DNA of 11,457 bases from JAZDEU01 sp043808545 (lineage in GTDB: Bacteria; Patescibacteriota; Patescibacteriia; JAZDEU01), in NCBI GenBank assembly GCA_043808545.1, contig JAZDEU010000036.1:1-11457 (forward strand). The letters are read 5' to 3'. The notes under the pieces are model-generated. The model was not told the DNA's origin and searched no databases. It saw only the letters and a program-made list of their open reading frames with translations. The position numbers and the translations under genes are program-made. Each line of letters starts with the position of its first letter. Within the stretch, counting starts at the first letter, position 1. Of the stretch, positions 1 through 6,459 are shown piece by piece.

Positions 1-7
1 GAAGACA

Positions 8-850
8 ATGAAAAAGCAAGATGCCATAAAATTATTTGAAGACAAAAAAGTAAGAGCCATTTGGGACGGAGAGCAGGAGAAATGGTATTTCTCTGTTATT
101 GATGTTGTTGAAGTGCTTACCGATAGCCAAAATCCCAGAAAATACTGGAGTGTTTTAAAAACAAGGTTGAAGGTTGAAGGAAGTCAGTTGGCTACAAATT
201 GTAGCCAACTGAAATTATTGGCTTCAGATGGAAAAAAATACCTTACTGATGTTGCAGATACAGAAAGCCTTTTACGACTAGTGCAATCAATCCCTTCTCC
301 AAAAGCAGAACCGTTAAAAATTTGGCTGGCAAAAGTCGGCTACGAACGGATTGAAGAAACTGAAAATCCAGAACTTACTATTGATAGAGCTATGAAAACT
401 TATTTGCAAAAAGGATATTCTAAAGAATGGATAAATCAACGGCTAAAAACAATAGAGGTGCGAAAAGAATTAACTGATGAATGGAAAGAAAACGGGGTGC
501 GGGAAGGATTAGAATTTGCCATTTTAACTGATACTATAACTAAAGCGTGGTCTGGACATAAAGTAAAAGATTATAAAAAGATAAAAGGGCTTAAAAAAGA
601 AAATTTGAGAGATAATATGACAAATCTTGAACTTGTTTTAAATATGCTGGCAGAAGCAACGACAGCTGAAATATCAAAAGAGAAAAAGCCAAAAAATTTC
701 AATCAGAGCAAAATAATTGCGAGACAAGGCGGAGAAACCGCTGGTAAAGCCAGAAAAGATATTGAACAAAAAACTGGAAAAAAAGTAATTTCCTCAAAAA
801 ATGCTGAACAACTTAGAAACTTAAATAAAAAACAAATTACATTAACCTAA
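8..850 (+). CDS. Bro-N domain protein, DinD-like / phage antirepressor family
   Basis: A 280-residue protein of the Bro-N (BRO family) group that includes phage antirepressor-like proteins and E. coli DinD. The N-terminal Bro-N domain covers about residues 8-110, with WYFSVIDVVEVLT near 26-38, LTDVADTESLLRLVQSIPSPKAEP around 79-102 and WLAKVGYERIEETENPEL after it. A conserved C-terminal half follows (YLQKGYSKEWINQRLKTIEVRKELT, then LRDNMTNLELVLNMLAEATT), and the tail is Lys-rich (IARQGGETAGKARKDI). Length and both ends match the full-length chromosomal version, so the ATG at 8 is accepted although only 7 bases lie upstream and no ribosome site or LexA box can be judged. Bro-N domains bind DNA. 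The cellular role of chromosomal copies is poorly defined, and DNA-damage association is known only for relatives. No other phage gene is visible nearby, so this is not evidence of a prophage. Confidence 0.9.
   Translation: MKKQDAIKLFEDKKVRAIWDGEQEKWYFSVIDVVEVLTDSQNPRKYWSVLKTRLKVEGSQLATNCSQLKLLASDGKKYLTDVADTESLLRLVQSIPSPKAEPLKIWLAKVGYERIEETENPELTIDRAMKTYLQKGYSKEWINQRLKTIEVRKELTDEWKENGVREGLEFAILTDTITKAWSGHKVKDYKKIKGLKKENLRDNMTNLELVLNMLAEATTAEISKEKKPKNFNQSKIIARQGGETAGKARKDIEQKTGKKVISSKNAEQLRNLNKKQITLT
185..211. repeat. Perfect 13-bp inverted repeat inside the Bro-N gene
   Basis: Left arm 185-197 (CAGTTGGCTACAA) and right arm 199-211 are perfect reverse complements around a single central A at 198. 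It encodes the near-repeated peptide SQLATNCSQL. The protein aligns through this point with family members as I remember them, so it does not look like an insertion. It could be an operator-like site or a cruciform, or a by-product of codon choice over a repeated SQL motif. Confidence 0.75.
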
Positions 851-868
851 TAATAAACATCTAATTCT

Positions 869-1015
869 ATGAGATCACAAGCGCGCGCGAAAGTAGGAAA
901 TAAAGAAGGCAATCCAGGCTATACTATGCCTTCTAGATTTTGCGCTGACAATAAAAGAACTGGAAACACAAAAAACGCAAGATCAACAAAAAACTACTTA
1001 GCGCGAAAAAAATAA
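869..1015 (+). CDS. Possible small basic protein (48 aa), unrecognised
   Basis: An ATG-to-TAA frame starts 18 nt after the Bro-N stop and encodes 48 residues, beginning MRSQARAKVGNKEG and ending NYLARKK. It is strongly basic (Arg/Lys-rich), has one Cys and no membrane segment. There is no Shine-Dalgarno in front. If real it would be read on the Bro-N transcript. I do not recognise a family. An 8-bp hairpin lies inside it (904-934), so the stretch may instead be the Bro-N 3' region. GCG and CGC codons resemble those of neighbouring genes, which is weak support only. Confidence 0.3.
   Translation: MRSQARAKVGNKEGNPGYTMPSRFCADNKRTGNTKNARSTKNYLARKK
904..934 (+). terminator. Weak hairpin downstream of the Bro-N gene
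   Basis: AGAAGGCA (904-911) pairs with TGCCTTCT (927-934) around a 15-nt loop, followed by AGATTTTG. The T-run is short and the loop large, so this is at best a weak intrinsic terminator for the Bro-N gene. It competes with the idea that 869-1015 is a coding frame. Confidence 0.3.
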
Positions 1016-1037
1016 ACAATTTTATCCATTTTCTTCA

Positions 1038-1066
1038 TTGACATACTGCTATAAAAATAGTAAAGT
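1038..1066 (+). promoter_or_regulatory. Sigma70-type promoter for rel
   Basis: A perfect -35 TTGACA at 1038-1043 is followed by 17 nt and TAAAGT at 1061-1066 (four of six matches to TATAAT). Transcription would begin near 1073, leaving a leader of roughly 18 nt before the ATG at 1091. This placement puts the upstream TTG at 1067 outside the transcript and therefore decides the start of rel. Confidence 0.6.
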
Positions 1067-1090
1067 TTGTTGTGTTATACAAAAAACTTT

Positions 1091-2530
1091 ATGAACATAG
1101 AAACTCTCCTGAAAATAGCTCCTAAATACAATCCTAACGCTGATTTAGATTTAATTAAAAAAGCGTATTTTTTCGCTGAAAAAGCGCATGAAGGGCAAAA
1201 AAGAGCGACAGGAGATCCTTATATAATCCATTCCCTTAACACAGCTGTAACACTTGCTGAATTAGGGCTTGACTCAACAACAATCGCCGCCGCTCTTTTA
1301 CATGATGCGCCTGAAGATACAAAAGTAAGTTTAGAAGAAATAAAAAAAGAATTCGGAGAAGAGATAGGAAATATCGTAATGCGAGTAACAAAATTAGGAA
1401 CGATTAAATACAGGGGAATGGAAAGATATATTGAAAATTTAAGAAAAATGTTTATCGCGATGGCGGAAGACATTAGAGTAATTTTTATAAAGTTTGCTGA
1501 TCGCTTGCATAATCTAAGAACATTGTATGCTCTTCCAAAAGATAAACAAAAAAGAATCGCCGAGGAATCTTTAGAAATATACGCGCCGATCGCTTCAAGA
1601 TTAGGGATGAGCGAACTAAAAGGAAAATTGGAAAATTTGGCTTTCAGCTATGTATATCCAGAAGAATTCACAAAACTAAATCGTTTAATATCGCAAGAAT
1701 ATGAAAACAGGAGCAAACTTCTCTCCAAAATAAAAATAAATTTATCCGAACATCTAAAAGATGCGAACATAAATTTTATCTCAATAAAAGGACGCGCAAA
1801 ACATCTATACAGCATCTATAAAAAACTCTTGCGCCATGATCGGGAAATTCTTAAAATACATGATATAGTAGCTCTAAGAATAATTCTAGAAAATGTCAAT
1901 GACTGCTATGCTACGCTCGGAATAATCCATCAAATATGGAAACCGTTGAAAGGGCGCATAAAAGACTACATCGCTCAGCCAAAACCAAACGGATACCAAT
2001 CCCTGCATACTACGGTTTTTTGTGAAAAAGAAACTGTAGAATTTCAAATAAGAACAGTGCAGATGGATGAAAAAGCTGAATATGGAATCGCGGCGCATTG
2101 GTATTACGACCAAAAAGGCTCTAATAAACCAGACAAACAAGCGATTAAATGGATGGAAGAAATAAATAGTTGGAGAAAAGAAGTGGAGGAAAACAAGCAA
2201 TATTTAGATTCTCTGAAAATTGATGTTTTTCAAAATAGAATATTTGTTTTTACTCCGAAAGGAGATGTTATAGATCTTCCGGAGGAATCAACTCCTGTTG
2301 ATTTAGCGTATCAGATACATACTGACATCGGAAATAAATGCATAGCATCCCGCATAAACGATCATATAGCGCAGTTAGACACAAAATTAAAAAGCGGCGA
2401 TATGATAGAAATTATAATAGATCCAAAGAAAAAAGGACCTAATAGAAACTGGCTTAAATTCGTAAAAACTAATTTAGCAAAGACGAGAATAAAAAACGAA
2501 ACAAAAAAATTCGGTCTTTTCAGATTCTAA
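1091..2530 (+). CDS. rel: Bifunctional-type (p)ppGpp synthetase/hydrolase, short Rel (HD-RelA_SpoT-TGS)
   Basis: Stringent-response enzyme that makes and degrades (p)ppGpp from ATP and GDP/GTP. The HD hydrolase domain (about residues 25-175) keeps R38, H47, H71-D72, E75-D76 and D137...N141 (FADRLHN). The synthetase domain (about 225-345) has RIKD at 289-292, the RXKD form typical of bifunctional Rel/SpoT rather than the EXDD form of RelA. It also has NGYQSLH at 300-306 and the catalytic Glu E317 in EFQIRT. A TGS domain spans about 383-443, and the protein ends soon after the conserved KGPNRNWLKFVKT segment. At 479 residues it lacks the helical, zinc-finger and ACT regulatory domains of long Rel proteins, so ribosome-coupled control is probably reduced or different. 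An in-frame TTG at 1067 overlaps the -10 box, so ATG 1091 is preferred. No Shine-Dalgarno is visible. Both active sites look intact. Confidence 0.95.
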   Translation: MNIETLLKIAPKYNPNADLDLIKKAYFFAEKAHEGQKRATGDPYIIHSLNTAVTLAELGLDSTTIAAALLHDAPEDTKVSLEEIKKEFGEEIGNIVMRVTKLGTIKYRGMERYIENLRKMFIAMAEDIRVIFIKFADRLHNLRTLYALPKDKQKRIAEESLEIYAPIASRLGMSELKGKLENLAFSYVYPEEFTKLNRLISQEYENRSKLLSKIKINLSEHLKDANINFISIKGRAKHLYSIYKKLLRHDREILKIHDIVALRIILENVNDCYATLGIIHQIWKPLKGRIKDYIAQPKPNGYQSLHTTVFCEKETVEFQIRTVQMDEKAEYGIAAHWYYDQKGSNKPDKQAIKWMEEINSWRKEVEENKQYLDSLKIDVFQNRIFVFTPKGDVIDLPEESTPVDLAYQIHTDIGNKCIASRINDHIAQLDTKLKSGDMIEIIIDPKKKGPNRNWLKFVKTNLAKTRIKNETKKFGLFRF

Positions 2531-2537
2531 GGCATCG

Positions 2538-2610
2538 CGCCTAAATATTTTTTATAAAAAAGAGGGACAGTAATTTTTACTGTCTCTCTTTTTGTTTAAA
2601 TATTTAGGCG
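2538..2610. terminator. Nested bidirectional terminator between convergent genes
   Basis: The inner hairpin 2557-2593 pairs AAAAAGAG.GACAGTAA with its complement (17 pairs, one of them G-T, loop TTT). It starts with an A-run and ends with a T-run, so it can terminate rel on the + strand and the Cys-rich gene on the - strand. An outer 13-bp perfect arm (2538-2550 with 2598-2610, CGCCTAAATATTT) encloses it. The right outer arm includes the TAA of the minus-strand gene. Confidence 0.9.
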
Positions 2611-2912
2611 GCTATGCTAAATCTAGAGCCGCATTCTTTCCCGCACTTTGCGCATTTTATCACAACTGCCTTTCTCCTTTTTTTGTATGCTAAATGAGCA
2701 CGGCAGCATTTGCTTGCTTTATTGTCTAACGATGGAAGAATTTCGTTAGCAGATAATTTTTCTTGACATGCAGAACAAACTTGCCGTATGTTTCCAATAT
2801 AAACAGAGTGCAAAACCGGTGATAGACAACATATGCTTACGGCGCCTAATAATTTTTTATGAAATTTCTTTTCTGTGAGATGACTGCCTTTCGGTATTCG
2901 CCAACCTGCCAT
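2604..2912 (-). CDS. Small Cys-rich, probably zinc-binding protein, unrecognised
   Basis: A 102-residue basic protein with nine cysteines: C28-C29, a CxxC at 46-49 (VCSAC), C69-C70, and CAKCGKEC at 87-94. The pairing of CxxC with CC, plus the final CxxCxxxC, suggests one or two zinc-ribbon or treble-clef-like knuckles. There is no signal peptide or clear membrane helix. The frame stays open 37 codons further upstream, but the start is set at ATG 2912 because an exact AAGGAGG lies 8 nt before it and the upstream extension is low-complexity. It is the last gene of the leftward cluster, 82 nt after the thioredoxin-fold gene, and ends in the shared terminator. I do not recognise the family. A small nucleic-acid-binding or ribosome-associated role would fit its charge and Cys pattern, but this is inference. 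Confidence 0.75.
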   Translation of the reverse strand: MAGWRIPKGSHLTEKKFHKKLLGAVSICCLSPVLHSVYIGNIRQVCSACQEKLSANEILPSLDNKASKCCRAHLAYKKRRKAVVIKCAKCGKECGSRFSIAA

Positions 2913-2920
2913 TGTCGTAT

Positions 2921-2927
2921 CCTCCTT
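2921..2927 (-). promoter_or_regulatory. Strong Shine-Dalgarno site (AAGGAGG) that fixes a start
   Basis: On the minus strand AAGGAGG ends 8 nt before ATG 2912. It is the only full Shine-Dalgarno among the called genes; the others have A/T-rich leaders with none that is convincing. It rules out the longer in-frame start at 3023. Confidence 0.85.
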
Positions 2928-2959
2928 AAGAAAGGTTGAAAAGAACAAAAAATTAGTAA

Positions 2960-2979
2960 AAATCCTTCTTTTAGGATTT
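2960..2979 (-). terminator. Small hairpin in the thioredoxin-to-Cys-rich gap
   Basis: AAATCC (2960-2965) pairs with GGATTT (2974-2979) around an 8-nt loop. On the minus strand it is followed by a T-rich tract. Six base pairs make it weak. It may reinforce the hairpin at 2995-3020 or act as a leader structure of the Cys-rich gene. Confidence 0.3.
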
Positions 2980-2994
2980 AAAAAGAAAAAGACA

Positions 2995-3020
2995 TTATTT
3001 CTTTCTATTGAAAGAAATAA
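2995..3020 (-). terminator. Hairpin overlapping the stop codon of the thioredoxin-fold gene
   Basis: TTATTTCTTTC (2995-3005) and GAAAGAAATAA (3010-3020) form a perfect 11-bp stem with a 4-nt loop. The stem covers the last eight codons and the TAA of the thioredoxin-fold gene. On the minus strand it is followed by TGTCTTTTTCTTTTT. This has intrinsic-terminator layout although the stem is A/T-rich. It may reduce transcription into the Cys-rich gene. Confidence 0.55.
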
Positions 3021-3513
3021 CAATACCGCCTATAAAAATTAAGGCGGTGATAATAATAACCCACCTCAAATTCATAAGTAATTCTAAAGAACTATCACTA
3101 TTAGATATATTATTATTTTTTATATAATTAGCAAGTTTTACTCTTGGCGAAATGCACCTTAGCGCAAGGCAATTATTAACCGCGTTTTCAACTTCAATCG
3201 GATAATTACCCTCTATAACCTTATCTCCAATAAAAAGCATAGGACTTCCTCCAGTGCTAGTCCCATACGCTCCGACAAAATCTAAAAATAATTCCTGATT
3301 ATTTTTATCCGCCATATCGTACGCGTTAACTTTTACATTAGGATTTCTTTTTATTAAATCAGCTAAAAATAATTTCATTTGCGCGCAATAAGGACATCCT
3401 TCCTGATAGAAAAAATACACATCCACGCTAAATTGAGCCTGCGCTTTCGTAAAACGGCACACTGCGAAACCTGCAAATATTATCATTAAACTTATTATAA
3501 TTTTTTTTGTCAT
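2995..3513 (-). CDS. Membrane-anchored thioredoxin/glutaredoxin-fold protein (CPYC)
   Basis: A 172-residue protein with an N-terminal hydrophobic signal or anchor (residues 4-20, AQA at 24-26 as a possible cleavage site), a thioredoxin-like domain and a C-terminal membrane helix (about 151-168) followed by NRKK. The redox motif is C40-P-Y-C43, the glutaredoxin-type pair, preceded by the typical strand VDVYFFYQEG. The cis-Pro of the fold is P91 in GGSPMLFIGD. A second Cys pair, C115 and C120, lies in the last helix region. The active site should face outside the membrane, so it probably exchanges disulfides with envelope proteins. It starts 15 nt after the stop of the Clp-like ATPase and has no Shine-Dalgarno, which points to co-transcription and a possible shared job in envelope protein quality control. 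The direction (oxidant or reductant) cannot be told. Confidence 0.85.
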   Translation of the reverse strand: MTKKIIISLMIIFAGFAVCRFTKAQAQFSVDVYFFYQEGCPYCAQMKLFLADLIKRNPNVKVNAYDMADKNNQELFLDFVGAYGTSTGGSPMLFIGDKVIEGNYPIEVENAVNNCLALRCISPRVKLANYIKNNNISNSDSSLELLMNLRWVIIITALIFIGGIVISFNRKK

Positions 3514-3528
3514 ATAGTTTAAATTTAT

Positions 3529-6276
3529 TTACTCAATCTCAACTTCCCCGCCACCCCGTATAATCACCCGCGAACCTCTGAAAACTTTCCCTGAAATCAA
3601 ATATTTTGCTAAAAGAGTATCAATATTTTCCTGTATCGCCCTGCGCAGCGGACGCGCGCCAAAAACAGGATCAAAGCCAATGCGCGATATCCAGTCAATC
3701 ATATCATCCGTAAATTCTAATTTTATCCCTTTCTCTTTCATCCTGTTCGCCGATGATCTTAACATAAGACGCGCTATCTCTTTTACATTATCCATAGTGA
3801 GCGGCTTAAATACTATTATTTCATCAAAACGGTTTAAAAATTCAGGTCTAAAACTAAGCTTCAATTCGCGATTCATAAGCGCTGTCTTAATTCCTTCCAT
3901 ACTGCTATTCTTCTTTATTTCTTCCTGAATAAAAGCTGTCCCAGCGTTAGATGTAGCAATTATAATAAGATTTGTAAAATCAATAACTCGTCCCCTATTG
4001 TCAGTGAGACGCCCGTCATCCATAACTTGCAAAAATAAATTTAAAATATCAGGATGCGCTTTTTCTATTTCATCTAAAAGCAAAAGGCTGAAAGGTTTTT
4101 TCCTGACTTGTTCTGTTAAAAGACCAGTCACTTCATAATTATCCGGCGCGCCGATTAAACGATCAAGACTATCTTTATTTTGATACTCGCTCATATCAAG
4201 CCGTATCATGCTGTCTTCCAAACCGAAATAAACTTCCGCGACTGTTTTTGCTAACTCAGTTTTTCCTACTCCAGTAGGACCTAAAAACAATAAATTCGCT
4301 ATCGGTCTTTTTATGTCTCTGAATTCAACTCTCGCTCTGCGCAAAGAATCTGCGACAGCTTTTACCGCTTCAACTTGATTGATAACTCTTTCATGAATTT
4401 TATCTTCAAGATTGATTAATTTTTCGCTTTCTTTCTCTGTAATTTTATTAAGCGGAATATTAGTTTTTTGAGAAACTAATTCCGCGATATCTTCGGCTAA
4501 AATTAAAGAATTTTTCCCTTTTTTCTTTTTAACATAAATTCCCGCTTCCTCAATAACATCTATGGCTTTCTCTGGCAAAAATCTGTCATGCATAAATCTT
4601 TTTGAAAAAAACAAAGCTTGTTCAATCGCGCTGTAAGTAAAAAATACTTTATCCTTAGACTCAATCAAGCTTGTTTTCGCCTCTAAAATTTTAATAGCGT
4701 CATTATCTTCCGGTTCGTCAATTGAAATCCTCGTAAAAGTTTCGATCAACCCGGATGGTTCAATGTACTTCGCATAATCCATCGGCGTAGCGGTGGCTAG
4801 CACAATGAGATTATATTTTTTCATTCCTGATGTTAAAACTTCTGATAAATCAAGACTACCCTCGCGCCCGGCGCTAATTCCTATCATAGACTCAATGCTG
4901 TCAATAAATAAAATTATATTTCCAGACCTAGCGGCTTCATTAACAGCTCTAAGCAGCCTATCTATAGATTCCAGCGGATTTGCTCCGCTCACAAGCCGCG
5001 CGAGACTTAAACTTATAAGCCGTTTGTCCTGCCAGCTTTCTGGGACATCTTCCGCTACCATCATCTGCGCAATTCCTTCTATAATCGCATTTTTCCCGAC
5101 TCCAGGGTTCCCTGTTAAAATTACTCCCTTCTGCCCGCTTTCAAAAATTCTAAAGATGTCGGCTAACTCCTTCTCGCGTCCGATGCAGGGCGATAAATAT
5201 CCATATTTTGCTAAAACAGTTAAATCTTGGCTAAACTGATCTAAAATAGATGTCGCGATAGCCGTCATCGCCTTATTCATATTTCCTTTCGGCTTAAAAA
5301 ATGATTTCCGCCTAAACCTTTGCCAATTTTTAAATATTTCATCATTTATCCTAATCCATTCTATAACATTATACAGCTTATTGCGATCAACTTCTAACGA
5401 ATATAAAATATCATTTATAACTCCATCTTTAAATATGGAAGGATATAATATTTCATTATTTATTAAACTAACCAAAATATCATCAACATCCGCTTTTTCT
5501 TTTTTACCGTTATACGCTTCTAAATAAGCGTCTAATAAAATCCGCTTTAAAAAATACTCGCTATCCGCATATTCTCTATCAAGCCCTGAAAATCTTTTTG
5601 ACATCTCCAGTTTCAGGCTCTCATAATCAAGCCCCAATCTGAAAAAAACAAATTTAACTTTTTCAAAAAACATCAATGCTATTAAAATATCTAAAGGGTT
5701 AATCTTAAAAATTTTTTCTTTTCCTCCTCCAGCCATTCTGTAAATCTTTTCAACTAAATTAACAGCTTGCTCAGTAAAAGATGAGGAGATTTCTATCTCA
5801 CGCTTATCTTTAAAAACTTTCTCATCTCTCACTTCTTCCGCATAAGACTTCTTTTTATCAACTTTTCCAATACTCTCCGATTCCATGCTTAATCTATAAA
5901 AAAAATATAGAAACAATAAAAATCCCGCCCAAAAAATTGCTAATAAATAACTGCTTCGCGAAGATTCCCCGTATAAAAAAACATTTAAAATTTTATCTGC
6001 ATCTTTTATAAGATATAAATAATAAAACAAAGAAAGAACGGCTAAAAAACTTAATATCAATAAAATAAAATTTATAAGCTTATCTATAAATTTATGAGCT
6101 TTTCTTTGATAAATCTGGAGCGGACTCATCCCTAAATCCCAATAATAAGTATGCTCGTCAATTACTAATTCTAAACCGCGCCCATGGCAGCGAAGACATT
6201 GCTTTTTATCTTTTTTCCCTTTTCCATTGCACTCAAGGCAAAGATTATATTTTATGTTGTTAGGTTGAGAAGACAT
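3529..6276 (-). CDS. Membrane-anchored ClpC/ClpB-like double AAA+ ATPase with DnaJ-type zinc motifs and a degenerate first ATPase domain
   Basis: A 915-residue Hsp100-family protein. The N-terminus has two CxxCxGxG motifs (C13/C16 and C27/C30) as in the DnaJ zinc centre. Two membrane helices follow (about 63-90 and 110-129), then a Clp-N-like helical region (about 165-315, FTEQAVNLVEKIYRMA and NPLDILIALM). AAA+ domain 1 (about 365-580) has Walker A GNPGVGKN (389-396, Asn for Thr), Walker B FIDS (457-460, Ser for Glu), E512-T513 where two arginines normally sit, and no aromatic in the pore loop (GANPLE, 431-436). Domain 2 (about 620-890) keeps GPTGVGKT (666-673), LLLLDE (731-736), sensor-1 N777, R816 and sensor-2 R875. 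Its pore loop reads GAPDNYEVTG, about three residues shorter than GAPPGYVGYEEGG. No long coiled M-domain and no IGF/LGF-like ClpP tripeptide is seen. It probably acts as a membrane-bound unfoldase or remodeller driven by domain 2. It is followed by the thioredoxin-fold gene. Confidence 0.92.
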   Translation of the reverse strand: MSSQPNNIKYNLCLECNGKGKKDKKQCLRCHGRGLELVIDEHTYYWDLGMSPLQIYQRKAHKFIDKLINFILLILSFLAVLSLFYYLYLIKDADKILNVFLYGESSRSSYLLAIFWAGFLLFLYFFYRLSMESESIGKVDKKKSYAEEVRDEKVFKDKREIEISSSFTEQAVNLVEKIYRMAGGGKEKIFKINPLDILIALMFFEKVKFVFFRLGLDYESLKLEMSKRFSGLDREYADSEYFLKRILLDAYLEAYNGKKEKADVDDILVSLINNEILYPSIFKDGVINDILYSLEVDRNKLYNVIEWIRINDEIFKNWQRFRRKSFFKPKGNMNKAMTAIATSILDQFSQDLTVLAKYGYLSPCIGREKELADIFRIFESGQKGVILTGNPGVGKNAIIEGIAQMMVAEDVPESWQDKRLISLSLARLVSGANPLESIDRLLRAVNEAARSGNIILFIDSIESMIGISAGREGSLDLSEVLTSGMKKYNLIVLATATPMDYAKYIEPSGLIETFTRISIDEPEDNDAIKILEAKTSLIESKDKVFFTYSAIEQALFFSKRFMHDRFLPEKAIDVIEEAGIYVKKKKGKNSLILAEDIAELVSQKTNIPLNKITEKESEKLINLEDKIHERVINQVEAVKAVADSLRRARVEFRDIKRPIANLLFLGPTGVGKTELAKTVAEVYFGLEDSMIRLDMSEYQNKDSLDRLIGAPDNYEVTGLLTEQVRKKPFSLLLLDEIEKAHPDILNLFLQVMDDGRLTDNRGRVIDFTNLIIIATSNAGTAFIQEEIKKNSSMEGIKTALMNRELKLSFRPEFLNRFDEIIVFKPLTMDNVKEIARLMLRSSANRMKEKGIKLEFTDDMIDWISRIGFDPVFGARPLRRAIQENIDTLLAKYLISGKVFRGSRVIIRGGGEVEIE

Positions 6277-6329
6277 AAAAAATAGTAAACTTATTAAATT
6301 CAGTAAACGCGCATACCGCTATGAATAAT

Positions 6330-6437
6330 CGCGTCATCCTGAGCGTAGCGAAGGATCCCGCCGCTTACAGCACGAACATTATCCATCACTCGCGCCACGG
6401 GATCCTTCACCCCGCAAGAGGGGTTCAGGATGACGCG
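6330..6437. mobile_element. Palindromic MITE-like repeat, copy A
   Basis: A 108-bp two-step inverted repeat. Outer arms CGCGTCATCCTGA (6330-6342) and its complement at 6425-6437 are perfect over 13 bp. Inner arms GAAGGATCCCG (6350-6360 with 6398-6408) are perfect over 11 bp. It shares the core GTCATYCTGAGC...GAAGRATCCC with copies at 6914, 9887 and 11318. It sits in the 183-bp gap between degT and the Clp-like gene, both read leftward. It has no coding capacity. It has no T-run, but the folded RNA could attenuate or process a transcript passing through. Confidence 0.75.
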
Positions 6438-6459
6438 CAATATTAAAACTTCTGTAAAT

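Noticed and set aside
8..850. Prophage or phage remnant
   Set aside because: Bro-N/DinD-like genes are common as single chromosomal genes, and no integrase, structural or lysis gene is present in the window.
1067..1090. TTG start extending rel by eight residues
   Set aside because: The TTG lies directly on the -10 box and upstream of the expected transcript start. The ATG at 1091 fits the family N-terminus.
2913..3023. Longer N-terminus for the Cys-rich protein
   Set aside because: The extension is low-complexity, overlaps the thioredoxin-fold gene and its hairpin, and the strong Shine-Dalgarno at 2921-2927 points to ATG 2912.
4793..5239. Long opposite-strand reading frame inside the Clp-like gene
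   Set aside because: It is antisense to conserved AAA+ domain-1 sequence and its product has no recognisable domain. I treat it as a shadow frame, like the other short frames opposite real genes.
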